Position numbers and translations under genes: made by a program. The notes under the pieces were generated by a model. It was not told the DNA's origin. It did no database searches and saw only the letters and a program-made list of their open reading frames with translations. Shown piece after piece: positions 19,364-27,265 of a DNA stretch of 64,000 bases (the first letter of the stretch is position 1; each line of letters opens with the position of its first letter). Origin of the DNA: an uncultured Chlorobiaceae bacterium (GTDB taxonomy: Bacteria; Bacteroidota; Chlorobiia; Chlorobiales; Chlorobiaceae); NCBI GenBank assembly GCA_903994365.1, contig CAJEXL010000007.1, forward strand, positions 40,637 through 104,636, read 5' to 3'.

Positions 19364-20206
19364 CTACCCCTCAAGTGAGTAGAGAAGGCTGATCTCTGAA
19401 CTCCAGGCATCGGAGTCGGGAGTTTCAAGGATCAGCGGAATCTCTTCACAGGCAGGGTTGTGCATGATGTATGAGAATACCTCCATTCCAATTGTTCCTT
19501 TCCCAATGCTTGCATGGCGGTCAACTCGGCTGCCGAGTGGCTGCATGGCATCGTTGAGGTGCATTCCCCGGAGGTAGTTGAGTCCCACAATCCGGTTGAA
19601 CTCATTGAAGGTGAACTCTGCGGCTTCGGTGGTTTGTAAATCGTAACCGCTGGCGAAGAGGTGGCAGGTGTCGAGGCATATCCCGACTCTTGTTTTATCT
19701 TCAATCCGCTCAATCAGAAAGGCCAGTTGTTCAAACTGGTTACCAAGATTGCTGCCCTGTCCGGCGGTGTTTTCAATGACGGCCGTCACCCCCTTGGTGG
19801 CATTGAGCGAGATATTGATTGATTCAGCAATCAGTTGCAGGCACTTATCCTCAGCAATCTCTTTCAGATGACTGCCCGGATGAAAATTCAGCATAAGCAG
19901 CCCAAGCTCCTCTACTCGCTGCATCTCTTCCACAAAAGCTTCGCGTGCACGATGGAGCTTGTCGGGGTCAGGACTGCCGAGGTTGATGAGATAGCTGTCG
20001 TGAGGCAGGATGTGTTCAGGTTTGAATCCGCCATCGCTGCAATTTTTCTGGAATGCATCAATTGATGAGGTTGTCAGCTTTGGGGCTTTCCACTGTCGCT
20101 GATTTTTTGTAAAGAGTGCAAATGCTTTTGCCCCGATGGCTGCGGCATGAAGCGGGGCATTTTCAACTCCTCCGCCGGTACTGACATGTGCTCCAACCCG
20201 TTTCAT
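19364..20206 (-). CDS. nfo: endonuclease IV (AP endonuclease)
   Basis: A 280-residue TIM-barrel zinc enzyme. Metal-ligand signatures are visible: [62 protein letters not shown] and IPLILETPD. It cuts 5' of abasic sites in base excision repair. It converges with ftsX with only 7 bases between the stops. Confidence 0.95.
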   Translation of the reverse strand: MKRVGAHVSTGGGVENAPLHAAAIGAKAFALFTKNQRQWKAPKLTTSSIDAFQKNCSDGGFKPEHILPHDSYLINLGSPDPDKLHRAREAFVEEMQRVEELGLLMLNFHPGSHLKEIAEDKCLQLIAESINISLNATKGVTAVIENTAGQGSNLGNQFEQLAFLIERIEDKTRVGICLDTCHLFASGYDLQTTEAAEFTFNEFNRIVGLNYLRGMHLNDAMQPLGSRVDRHASIGKGTIGMEVFSYIMHNPACEEIPLILETPDSDAWSSEISLLYSLEG

Positions 20207-20219
20207 AAGAGAATTACAG

Positions 20220-21245
20220 TTAATCGGTTGTATTGAAATTTTTTGCCTGTCCGTCGGTAAGGTTCATCGTTTCGCGAACGGTAAAAGGGCTGCCTTTAGT
20301 GGATGATGTAGAGAGCATCTCTCCAAGCAGGCCAGTCGAAAAAAGCTGGACGCCAAGAATAAGCAGCAGAATGCCGAGAAAAAGAATCGGGCGGTTGCTC
20401 ACTGGTTTATTGAGCAGAATTTTATCGAGAGTGACATAGAGGCTGATGAGAAAGCCAAAGAGAAAGCTTGTGAGGCCAGCCATGCCAAAAAAATGCATCG
20501 GGCGGCGAAGATATCGTGTGATGAAGAGCACCGAAAGGAAATCGAGCAGTCCTGAAAAAAACCTTGAAGCACCATATTTGGTTGTGCCGAATTTTCTGGC
20601 GTGGTGCTTCACCGGCAGTTCGGTAATCCTGAACCCCATCCACTGGGCGAGTACCGGAATGTAGCGGTGCATGTCGCCATGCAGCTCAAGCCGACGGGTC
20701 ACCTCTTTGCGGTACACCTTCAGGCCGCAGTTGAAGTCGTGAATGGTGATGCCGCTAAAAAGACGGGTTACGCCATTGAAAAGCTTTGAAGGAATTGTTT
20801 TGGAGAGTGGATCCTTGCGGTGCTGTTTCCATCCACTGACCAGATCATACCCCTCTTGCAGCTTTTTGATCATCTCCTTTATGGCATAGGGGTCATCCTG
20901 CATGTCGGCATCAATGGTGCAGACATAGTTGCCCGTGGCTGCCATGAACCCTGCGGAGAGTGCGGCGGTTTTTCCGAAATTTCTCTGAAAGGAGATGAGG
21001 CGAAGCTCTGGCCTTGAGGGAATCATGCTGCCGATCAGGGTAGATGAATCGTCGGTGGAGCCATCGTCAACCATGATAATTTCAAACGCAAACGGCTTCT
21101 GAAAGAGGGCGTGCAACTCCTTTTCGCCCATGGCGGTATAAAGTTGCTCGAGCAGCTCAGGAAGCGATTCCCGTTCATTGAAGAGCGGAACGACGATTGA
21201 AAGTTGACAGTTGATCGTTGACAATGGACAAGAGATAATGAGCAA
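20220..21245 (-). CDS. family 2 glycosyltransferase, ArnC/DPM-like with membrane helices
   Basis: About 341 residues. A GT2 catalytic domain ([14 protein letters not shown], then [21 protein letters not shown] and the later [12 protein letters not shown]) is followed by two C-terminal membrane helices (about 250-275 and 290-315). This arrangement matches polyprenyl-phosphate glycosyltransferases of the ArnC/GtrB type, which charge undecaprenyl phosphate with a sugar. The start is unclear. The longest frame begins with a TTG, there is no Shine-Dalgarno sequence, and the first codons run through a period-7 repeat (21197-21224). The next in-frame ATG lies beyond the first catalytic motif. Confidence 0.85.
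   Translation of the reverse strand: MLIISCPLSTINCQLSIVVPLFNERESLPELLEQLYTAMGEKELHALFQKPFAFEIIMVDDGSTDDSSTLIGSMIPSRPELRLISFQRNFGKTAALSAGFMAATGNYVCTIDADMQDDPYAIKEMIKKLQEGYDLVSGWKQHRKDPLSKTIPSKLFNGVTRLFSGITIHDFNCGLKVYRKEVTRRLELHGDMHRYIPVLAQWMGFRITELPVKHHARKFGTTKYGASRFFSGLLDFLSVLFITRYLRRPMHFFGMAGLTSFLFGFLISLYVTLDKILLNKPVSNRPILFLGILLLILGVQLFSTGLLGEMLSTSSTKGSPFTVRETMNLTDGQAKNFNTTD
21197..21224. repeat. degenerate 7-base tandem repeat at glycosyltransferase start
   Basis: Four units with TTGA at exact 7-base spacing (21197, 21204, 21211 and 21218): TTGAAAG, TTGACAG, TTGATCG, TTGACAA. On the coding strand this reads as TCAA repeated every 7 bases within the first codons of the glycosyltransferase. 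Heptameric repeats of this kind are known in other bacteria. Because 7 is not a multiple of 3, gain or loss of a unit would shift the frame. Confidence 0.6.
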
Positions 21246-21293
21246 AAGGAAACAGAGAGAGGAAAGGTAAGGAGTAGAGGGGGCAAAGCCAAA

Positions 21294-21965
21294 CTATACG
21301 CCTCTTCTTGAGGGATCCCAGAGGTATTTATGGAGTTGGAGCTGGAGTCTTGCCCGGAGGCGGTCGCGGAGCATCCATTCGGCAAGTTCGGCAGGATCAA
21401 GTTTGCCGAATGCGACTCCCATCATGATGGTGAACGATTCGGTCAAGCGATGTTCATGCAGAAGCGATGTCGCCCACTCATAATCCTCTTTTCCTGCAAT
21501 AACGATTTTGAATTCAAATGAGTGGCGGCGGGAAGGTTCCGCTTCAAGCGCAAGGCGGATGTTATCGGGATTGTTGTGTTGTGCCACTCCGGATGATGGG
21601 GGTTTGATATCAATAATTTTATGGACCCGTTTATCAACCTTTTCGACAGAGATAAATCCTCCTGTTTCAAGCAGTACTTTCTGATTGAGATCGCAGAGTT
21701 GTGTCATCAGCGGGTAAACTGCTGGCTGCAGCAGTGGTTCGCCTCCGGTGATTTCGATAAAGGGGGCCTGAAAAGTGAGTGCTCTCTGCATAATCTCCTC
21801 TCTCTCAAGCTCGACTCCCTTCTCTTCAGCATAGGCGGTGTCGCAACCCGCACAGCCGTGGCCGCAGCCCGCAAGCCGAATGAAGGCGCAGGGCCAGCCA
21901 GCAAAGGATCCCTCTCCCTGAATGGAGTGAAAAATTTCGCTGATCGCGAGAGTGTTGGCGCTCAT
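21294..21965 (-). CDS. queE: 7-carboxy-7-deazaguanine synthase
   Basis: A 223-residue radical SAM enzyme. The N-terminus ISEIFHSIQGEGSFAG leads to CX3CX2C (LAGCGHGCAGCDT), followed by ITGGEPLLQ. It converts carboxytetrahydropterin to CDG in queuosine synthesis. Another enzyme of the pathway, queG, is in the window at 26.1 kb. Its ATG overlaps the purN stop by 4 bases. Confidence 0.92.
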   Translation of the reverse strand: MSANTLAISEIFHSIQGEGSFAGWPCAFIRLAGCGHGCAGCDTAYAEEKGVELEREEIMQRALTFQAPFIEITGGEPLLQPAVYPLMTQLCDLNQKVLLETGGFISVEKVDKRVHKIIDIKPPSSGVAQHNNPDNIRLALEAEPSRRHSFEFKIVIAGKEDYEWATSLLHEHRLTESFTIMMGVAFGKLDPAELAEWMLRDRLRARLQLQLHKYLWDPSRRGV

Positions 21966-22573
21966 GATCTCTGCAAGGTAAGCAGCTTTTCCAGAGCATC
22001 AGGATAAAGCGCATGTTCGCATTCCAGTACCCTCGCGGCAAGAGTCTCCGGTGTATCATCTGGCAAAACCGGCACGGTTCGCTGAAGCAGAATCTCTCCT
22101 TTGTCATACTCCTCATTGACAAAATGCACTGTCGCTCCCGTTTTGGCTTCACCTGCCTCAAGCACAGCGGTATGAACATGTATGCCATACATCCCCTCAC
22201 CACCGAATTTCGGCAGAAGAGCAGGATGGATGTTGAGCATTCTGTCCGGAAATGCCGCGACAACCGCCTCCGGCACTTTGCGCATATAACCGGCCAGAAG
22301 AATAATATCGATCTGATGCTCTTTCAGGCGTTCAACCATTGCCACAGCAAACTCGTCAAAGGAGGCGAACTGTTTTTCGGTGATATGTGCCGTTGCAATG
22401 CCGTTCTGTTCTGCAAACTCCATGGCTCCGCACCGGGCGCGGTTCGACAGGCAGAGAGCTATCTCCGCTTGTAGCAGCCTCTTGCTGATCGCCTCAAAGA
22501 GCGCCTTAAAATTGCTGCCGCTGCCGGAGCAGAAGACTGCGATGCGGGTTTTGTTGATTGTCATATTGGTCAT
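21962..22573 (-). CDS. purN: phosphoribosylglycinamide formyltransferase
   Basis: 203 residues. The formyltransferase fold has AVFCSGSGSNFKALFEA near the N-terminus. The catalytic Asn-His pair is in MLNIHPALLPKFGGEGMYG, and the conserved Asp in NEEYDKGEILLQ. It adds formyl to GAR in purine synthesis. A start at the fourth codon (MTINKTRIAVF) is also possible. It lies upstream of and overlaps queE. The region on its other side is an accessory island. Confidence 0.95.
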   Translation of the reverse strand: MTNMTINKTRIAVFCSGSGSNFKALFEAISKRLLQAEIALCLSNRARCGAMEFAEQNGIATAHITEKQFASFDEFAVAMVERLKEHQIDIILLAGYMRKVPEAVVAAFPDRMLNIHPALLPKFGGEGMYGIHVHTAVLEAGEAKTGATVHFVNEEYDKGEILLQRTVPVLPDDTPETLAARVLECEHALYPDALEKLLTLQRS

Positions 22574-22831
22574 GGTCTTATTTCCTGATTTTATTATAAG
22601 TTCGATCCATTTCCAAGTTTTTTGGTTTTTCGAGGATTTCTCTCAGGGGCGTGCTCTTGCTTGATGTGGTCTCCATTTCTCCGTTTCAGTTCTCATTTTT
22701 CATAGTATTGGTGGAATTATCCGTACCTTTCCCGTAAGTCTTGCCCACCCCATTATTTTTAACGATGTGGATTTTTCCTTAGTTTCCAGAGCATATACTG
22801 CGTGGCTTGGAAAATACAAAGAGAGGTACTT

Positions 22832-23092
22832 ATGCCGTTAATAAGTGAGTTTTTTGGGATAAAAATTAATATGTATTGGCAAGAGCACAATCCACCACGT
22901 TTTCATGCTGAATACAATGGATTACATGCAGAAGTAGATGTCAATAACGTTGTAATATTGAAAGGGGCGTTACCTTTCAAACAATTGAAACTTGTGCTGG
23001 CTTGGTGTGAGTTGCATAAAGATGAGTTGCTCTATAATTGTCATCTTGCAGAAACTCATGGAAAATTGATAACAATAAATCCATTACAATGA
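22832..23092 (+). CDS. DUF4160 protein
   Basis: 86 residues. The frame is open from 22802, but the family begins at MPLISEFFGIKI, ATG at 22832, with GAGAGG upstream. The HNPPRFHAEYNG stretch and the ending CHLAETHGKL are typical of DUF4160, a small domain often encoded with DUF2442. Such pairs are widespread and have been suggested to be toxin-antitoxin-like; no biochemical role is assigned here. Eight bases separate it from the DUF2442 gene. Confidence 0.8.
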   Translation: MPLISEFFGIKINMYWQEHNPPRFHAEYNGLHAEVDVNNVVILKGALPFKQLKLVLAWCELHKDELLYNCHLAETHGKLITINPLQ

Positions 23093-23100
23093 GGTGAGCT

Positions 23101-23400
23101 ATGGTGCATACCATTATTCAGGTACTCCCAACCGATGATTATAAGGTATATCTGTACTTCGCTCATGGTGAAATCAAGCTATATGATGCTACAGAAATTC
23201 TTGAGCATGGCGTTTTCAGGGTACTGAAGGACAAGAAAATATTTGCAGAGAGCTGTACTGTTCTGAATAATACATTGGCATGGGATGTCAAGGGGAATTT
23301 TGATCCTTATGAATGTCTGGATTTGGATCCGGGAGTGCTTTATGAAAAGTCAATAAGAGTTGAGGACCCATTGATTCAATATGCGTCATCAATCGGATAA
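23101..23400 (+). CDS. DUF2442 protein
   Basis: 99 residues with the DUF2442 pattern: VLPTDDYKVYLYFAHGEIKLYD, then EHGVFRVLKDKKIFAESCTV, and a final LDLDPGVLYEKS. DUF2442 is a small beta-rich domain commonly paired with DUF4160, as here. GAGGTGAG lies just upstream of the ATG. Both genes look intact. Their function as a possible toxin-antitoxin pair is inference from gene pairing. Confidence 0.8.
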   Translation: MVHTIIQVLPTDDYKVYLYFAHGEIKLYDATEILEHGVFRVLKDKKIFAESCTVLNNTLAWDVKGNFDPYECLDLDPGVLYEKSIRVEDPLIQYASSIG

Positions 23401-23601
23401 TTATGAGATACTGAATAATGCTGTTACGCAGTGTCAATCATCGTGGTAATAGTGGAATGTGCTGAGTAATTGGCGTATCATGTTTTTTATTCTTTGACAG
23501 AGGGTATTTTTTACTCTCTTTTTCGCATTCTTTGAAACGCAAAACTTGTGCCTTTTACGTATCTTTTAGTAGTAATCAGTTATATGCATCGGGAAAAGGT
23601 T

Positions 23602-23913
23602 ATGAATGCGGTCGCGCATAAAGACAACGAACGAATTTTGATCAACATTGCACGCTTCTTGCCATCCAATCGGGTAGAGCAACTGGTTGATTTTGCCCGG
23701 TTTCTGGAAGCTCAGATTTTGAGTGAAAATCTCATCAAGGAAGAAGGTATCCAGGAGATAGATGCAGATAATGAGCATTGGTATGCACTGATGGCAACGG
23801 ACAACGCACAGTCATTATTGGAAAAAATGGCTGGTGAAGCATTGGCAGAACATCAAGCAGGCAGGACAAAGCCAATGGTATTCAATCATAAAGGTGGTAT
23901 TGAGCCAGGATGA
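23602..23913 (+). CDS. antitoxin-like protein upstream of broken RelE/ParE-type toxin
   Basis: 103 residues from the ATG at 23602 (alternative ATG 23584); GGGAAAAGG lies just upstream. The N-terminal half (ERILINIARFLPSNRVEQLVDFARFLEAQIL) resembles the DUF2281-like helical modules of some antitoxins. The C-terminal half is acidic, then ends in AEHQAGRTKPMVFNHKGG. Its TGA overlaps the ATG of the toxin remnant by 4 bases, as in classical type II modules. I assign antitoxin from position and shape, not from a clear family motif. Confidence 0.6.
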   Translation: MNAVAHKDNERILINIARFLPSNRVEQLVDFARFLEAQILSENLIKEEGIQEIDADNEHWYALMATDNAQSLLEKMAGEALAEHQAGRTKPMVFNHKGGIEPG

Positions 23914-24181
23914 AATCCGTCACGACTTCACAGTTCTGGAAGCTCTATGAGGCATTACCGGAAGAGGTGCCGCATCGTGTGCAGATAGAGCTTATGAGTT
24001 ATGGCAGATCAATCCTCAAGCTCATGGACTCTATTTCAAGAGCGTTGGTAAGCAAAAGCCAGTTTATTCCGTTCGCATTGGTAAAGGCTATTGAGCGATG
24101 GGTATACTCGAGGCAGAAGTCATTCTCTGGTTTTGGATAGGGCATCACGATGTGTATGACCGCTTGCTCGGAAATTTTTAG
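23910..24181 (+). pseudogene. RelE/ParE-type toxin, frameshifted and interrupted
   Basis: The start (MKSVTTSQFWKLYEALPEEV) matches small RelE/ParE-like toxins. After about codon 24 the matching sequence continues in another frame: AYELWQINPQAHGLYFKSVG, then KQKPVYSVRIGKGY. There TGA (24092-24094) replaces a codon that is usually Arg, followed by AMGILEAEVILWFWIGHHDVYDRLL up to TAG at 24179-24181. So there are two inactivating lesions, a frameshift around 23981-23990 (one base lost or two gained) and one nonsense codon. The uninterrupted frame from 23910 would yield only a 76-residue scrambled protein. Confidence 0.8.
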
Positions 24182-24432
24182 CTCGTTGCTCAGATTTCAC
24201 AGGTACGGAAACGCTCATTTGTATGGCGTTGCTATCACCACCTTGATCTTTAACTGTATTATTCTGCAAATACCATTGTCACTTCTCAGTCTTGCAGTTG
24301 CACTTGTGCAAAACTTTTCATGTATGGGTATCGGTGGATTTATTGCCAAGGCAGTAAAACAATAATTGGGGATTATTTATTACCTTTCGCCTTCATGCAC
24401 AGCCACACAACCATAAATTAACTTTCTGCATA

Positions 24433-26004
24433 ATGTCTCATCCTGTCATCAAGCGGGCGCTGGTCTCTGTATCTGATAAAACCGGTATTGTGGATTTCTG
24501 CCGGGAGCTTTCTCGCCTCGGCGTTGAAATTTTTTCAACAGGGGGAACCCTGAAGTCGCTTCAGGATGCAGGTGTCAGCGCGGCCTCTATTTCAACCATC
24601 ACCGGGTTTCCGGAAATCATGGATGGAAGGGTTAAAACGCTCCACCCAAAAATACATGGGGGACTGCTTGCTGTGAGGGAGAATGCCGATCATGTGATGC
24701 AGGCGACGGAAAATGGTATCAGCTTTATTGATATGGTTGTGGTGAACCTCTATCCCTTTGAGGCAACCGTAGCCAAACCGGATGTAACCTTTGAGGATGC
24801 TATAGAGAATATTGATATCGGTGGTCCTTCGATGCTGCGGAGCGCGGCAAAGAATAATGAGTCGGTAACGGTTGTCACCGACAGTGCCGATTATGCGCTG
24901 GTGCTGCAGGAGATGCGGGAGAATAACGGTGCCACCAAACGGGCGACCCGTCTCACGCTTGCCTTGAAGGTCTTTGAACTTACCTCCCGTTATGACCGCG
25001 CTATTGCAACGTATCTGAATGGAGCTGTCGGGCAGAGTAGTGCGGCGGCCTCCATGACGGTCACGCTCGAAAGAGAGCTTGATATGCGTTATGGTGAGAA
25101 TCCTCACCAGAGCGCAGGCCTCTACCGCTTGACCGATGCCAACGGAACCCGCTCATTTGAAGACTTTTTTGAAAAACTGCATGGCAAGGAGCTCTCCTAC
25201 AACAACATGCTCGACATTGCCGCGGCAGTCTCCCTGATTGAGGAGTTCCGTAATGAAGAGCCGACCGTGGTCATTATCAAACACACCAATCCGTGTGGCG
25301 TCGCTCAGGCGCCAACACTTGTTGAGGCCTATCGCCGCGCTTTTTCCACCGATACCCAGGCTCCTTTTGGAGGCATTATCGCCTTTAACCGTCCTCTTGA
25401 TATGGAAGCAGCAATGGCGGTTAATGAGATCTTTACTGAAATCCTCATCGCTCCGGCCTTTGAAGAGGGCGTGCTTGAGATGCTGATGAAGAAAAAAGAT
25501 CGCAGGCTTGTGCGGCAGACCAATGTTCTGCCCAAAGGTGGCTGGGAGTTCAAGTCTACACCATTTGGCATGCTTGTTCAGGAGCGCGACAGCAAAATTG
25601 TTGCCAAAGAGGATCTCACCGTCGTCACCAAGCGGCAGCCGACCGGGGAGGAGATTGCTGACTTGATGTTTGCATGGAAAATCTGCAAGCATATCAAGTC
25701 GAATACCATTCTTTATGTGAAAAATCGTCAAACCTTCGGTGTTGGCGCTGGTCAGATGTCGCGTGTTGACTCTTCGAAAATCGCACGCTGGAAAGCTTCG
25801 GAAGTGGGGCTTGACCTGCATGGATCAGTTGTGGCTTCAGATGCCTTTTTCCCCTTTGCCGATGGTCTTCTCGCCGCTGCTGAAGCTGGCGTGACGGCGG
25901 TTATTCAGCCCGGTGGCTCCATCCGCGATAACGATGTGATTGAGGCTGCCGATGCCAATAACCTTGCCATGGTCTTCACCGGCATGAGGCATTTCAAGCA
26001 TTGA
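24433..26004 (+). CDS. purH: bifunctional AICAR formyltransferase / IMP cyclohydrolase
   Basis: A 523-residue enzyme for the last two steps of IMP synthesis. The N-terminal IMP cyclohydrolase domain has [14 protein letters not shown] and [14 protein letters not shown]. The C-terminal AICAR transformylase domain has [25 protein letters not shown] and the end region [18 protein letters not shown]. Length matches the family. It lies downstream of the toxin-antitoxin island, with purN on the other side of that island and in opposite orientation. Confidence 0.96.
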   Translation: MSHPVIKRALVSVSDKTGIVDFCRELSRLGVEIFSTGGTLKSLQDAGVSAASISTITGFPEIMDGRVKTLHPKIHGGLLAVRENADHVMQATENGISFIDMVVVNLYPFEATVAKPDVTFEDAIENIDIGGPSMLRSAAKNNESVTVVTDSADYALVLQEMRENNGATKRATRLTLALKVFELTSRYDRAIATYLNGAVGQSSAAASMTVTLERELDMRYGENPHQSAGLYRLTDANGTRSFEDFFEKLHGKELSYNNMLDIAAAVSLIEEFRNEEPTVVIIKHTNPCGVAQAPTLVEAYRRAFSTDTQAPFGGIIAFNRPLDMEAAMAVNEIFTEILIAPAFEEGVLEMLMKKKDRRLVRQTNVLPKGGWEFKSTPFGMLVQERDSKIVAKEDLTVVTKRQPTGEEIADLMFAWKICKHIKSNTILYVKNRQTFGVGAGQMSRVDSSKIARWKASEVGLDLHGSVVASDAFFPFADGLLAAAEAGVTAVIQPGGSIRDNDVIEAADANNLAMVFTGMRHFKH

Positions 26005-26030
26005 TAAGGTAGCTCCTCTCCATGAGCAGC

Positions 26031-26071
26031 CGTCTCTCATCCCGCCTCATAGCAAGTTGGGAAGAGAGACG
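26031..26071. other. long imperfect hairpin between convergent genes
   Basis: CGTCTCTCATCCC (26031-26043) pairs with GGGAAGAGAGACG (26059-26071) with a single mismatch around a 15-base loop. No T tract follows on either strand, so it is not a canonical intrinsic terminator. It sits between the stops of purH and queG and may still serve as an RNA 3' end or processing structure. Confidence 0.55.
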
Positions 26072-26110
26072 ACTCTCAACAATGGAAGCAAAACGCAACA
26101 GTTCCCTCAG

Positions 26111-27067
26111 TTATATATTTTTTTCTCTTGCTGAATTCTTTGCCACTGCACGAGCATTGCGTTTCAGGCGTCGAAGCCCGATGCGGAAAATCGGTGTTCC
26201 ATAAAAGAGCGCCCGAAATCCTGACCTGGTGATGTTCAGTACACTCTCCGTCGAAATGTTCACAAGCTCTTTCCGCACCATGAATGCCCTGGAGGCGGTG
26301 ATACTTGTCTGCTGGTTATAGGGACAAACCTCCTGGCAGAGGTCGCACCCGAACATCCAGTCGCCAATCATGGCACCCTCTTTTTCCGTAAATTCCCGTT
26401 TCAGCTCTATCGTCAGGTAGGAGATACATTTCGAAGCATCTATCTTGCCTGGTTCCATCAGTGCGCCCGTAGGGCAGTGAGCCAGGCAATCACCGCAACT
26501 TCCACAGTAGTTGGGGAGAGTAAATTTTGATGAAGGTATCTCCCTGTCAAGAAGTATCTCTCCAAGAAAGAGATAGGTGCCAGCAGAGGGTACCTTCAGA
26601 AGGGTGTTTTTCCCGGTTTTTCCAATGCCCGCCTCCTCTGCCCAGTTTTTTTCAAGAAGGGGAGAGCTGTCAACCGTTATCCGTGCGTGAAGAGGTTCGG
26701 CTACCAGTATCTCAATTTCAGCAAGGAGCGCTTCAAGTTTTGACCTGACAACCCTATGGTAGTCGTCAATGAGCGCATATTTGGAAATTTTCGGGAAACC
26801 CGGCTGACGTTTGAGAGGATAGTTATAGCTGATTGCGGTCGAAATGATCGTCCGCAAACCGGGAAGCAGCAGTGAGGGATCAGCTCGCTCTTCCATCCTT
26901 GTCTCCAGGAAATGCATTTCACCATGCCGCTGCTCATGAACCATGGCAGTTGCACGCTGGATGGCAAGTGGTTGTGGTACAGGAGCTGAAAAACCAATGG
27001 CCGCAAATCCCAGTTTTGCAGCCGCTTTCTTGATGTTCTTTGCCAGATCGGCGGAGTTGTTACTCAT
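26111..27067 (-). CDS. queG: epoxyqueuosine reductase
   Basis: A 318-residue cobalamin- and iron-sulfur-dependent enzyme. Two ferredoxin-like [4Fe-4S] motifs are visible: CGSCGDCLAHCP and CDLCQEVCPYN. The N-terminal half has the QueG patterns VDSSPLLEKNWAEEAGIGKTGKN and ISYNYP. It reduces epoxyqueuosine to queuosine in tRNA. Length is slightly short for QueG variants that have C-terminal HEAT repeats, as in many Gram-negatives. Confidence 0.92.
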   Translation of the reverse strand: MSNNSADLAKNIKKAAAKLGFAAIGFSAPVPQPLAIQRATAMVHEQRHGEMHFLETRMEERADPSLLLPGLRTIISTAISYNYPLKRQPGFPKISKYALIDDYHRVVRSKLEALLAEIEILVAEPLHARITVDSSPLLEKNWAEEAGIGKTGKNTLLKVPSAGTYLFLGEILLDREIPSSKFTLPNYCGSCGDCLAHCPTGALMEPGKIDASKCISYLTIELKREFTEKEGAMIGDWMFGCDLCQEVCPYNQQTSITASRAFMVRKELVNISTESVLNITRSGFRALFYGTPIFRIGLRRLKRNARAVAKNSAREKNI

Positions 27068-27265
27068 GGTATCGTGCGGCTTTTTGGATGCGTTGAGTTG
27101 ATGGGTAAAGGGAATTTAGAAAAAAGGGATAAACCTTGGGTGAACTAAAGCTTGTCGGGACGACAGGTTTATTGCGGAAAGGTTGCTTCGCCAGCTTATT
27201 ATCGTTAAAATGGGGCTGAAGTTCTCAATCTCTGTTTCCGGCGGGTTAATGCTCTTTGCTCTTTT

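Noticed and set aside
24150..24365. 71-codon open frame encoding a hydrophobic peptide after the toxin remnant
   Set aside because: It starts inside the toxin remnant in another frame, has no ribosome binding site, and its sequence shows no family features. The stretch 24182-24432 otherwise shows nothing I can name.
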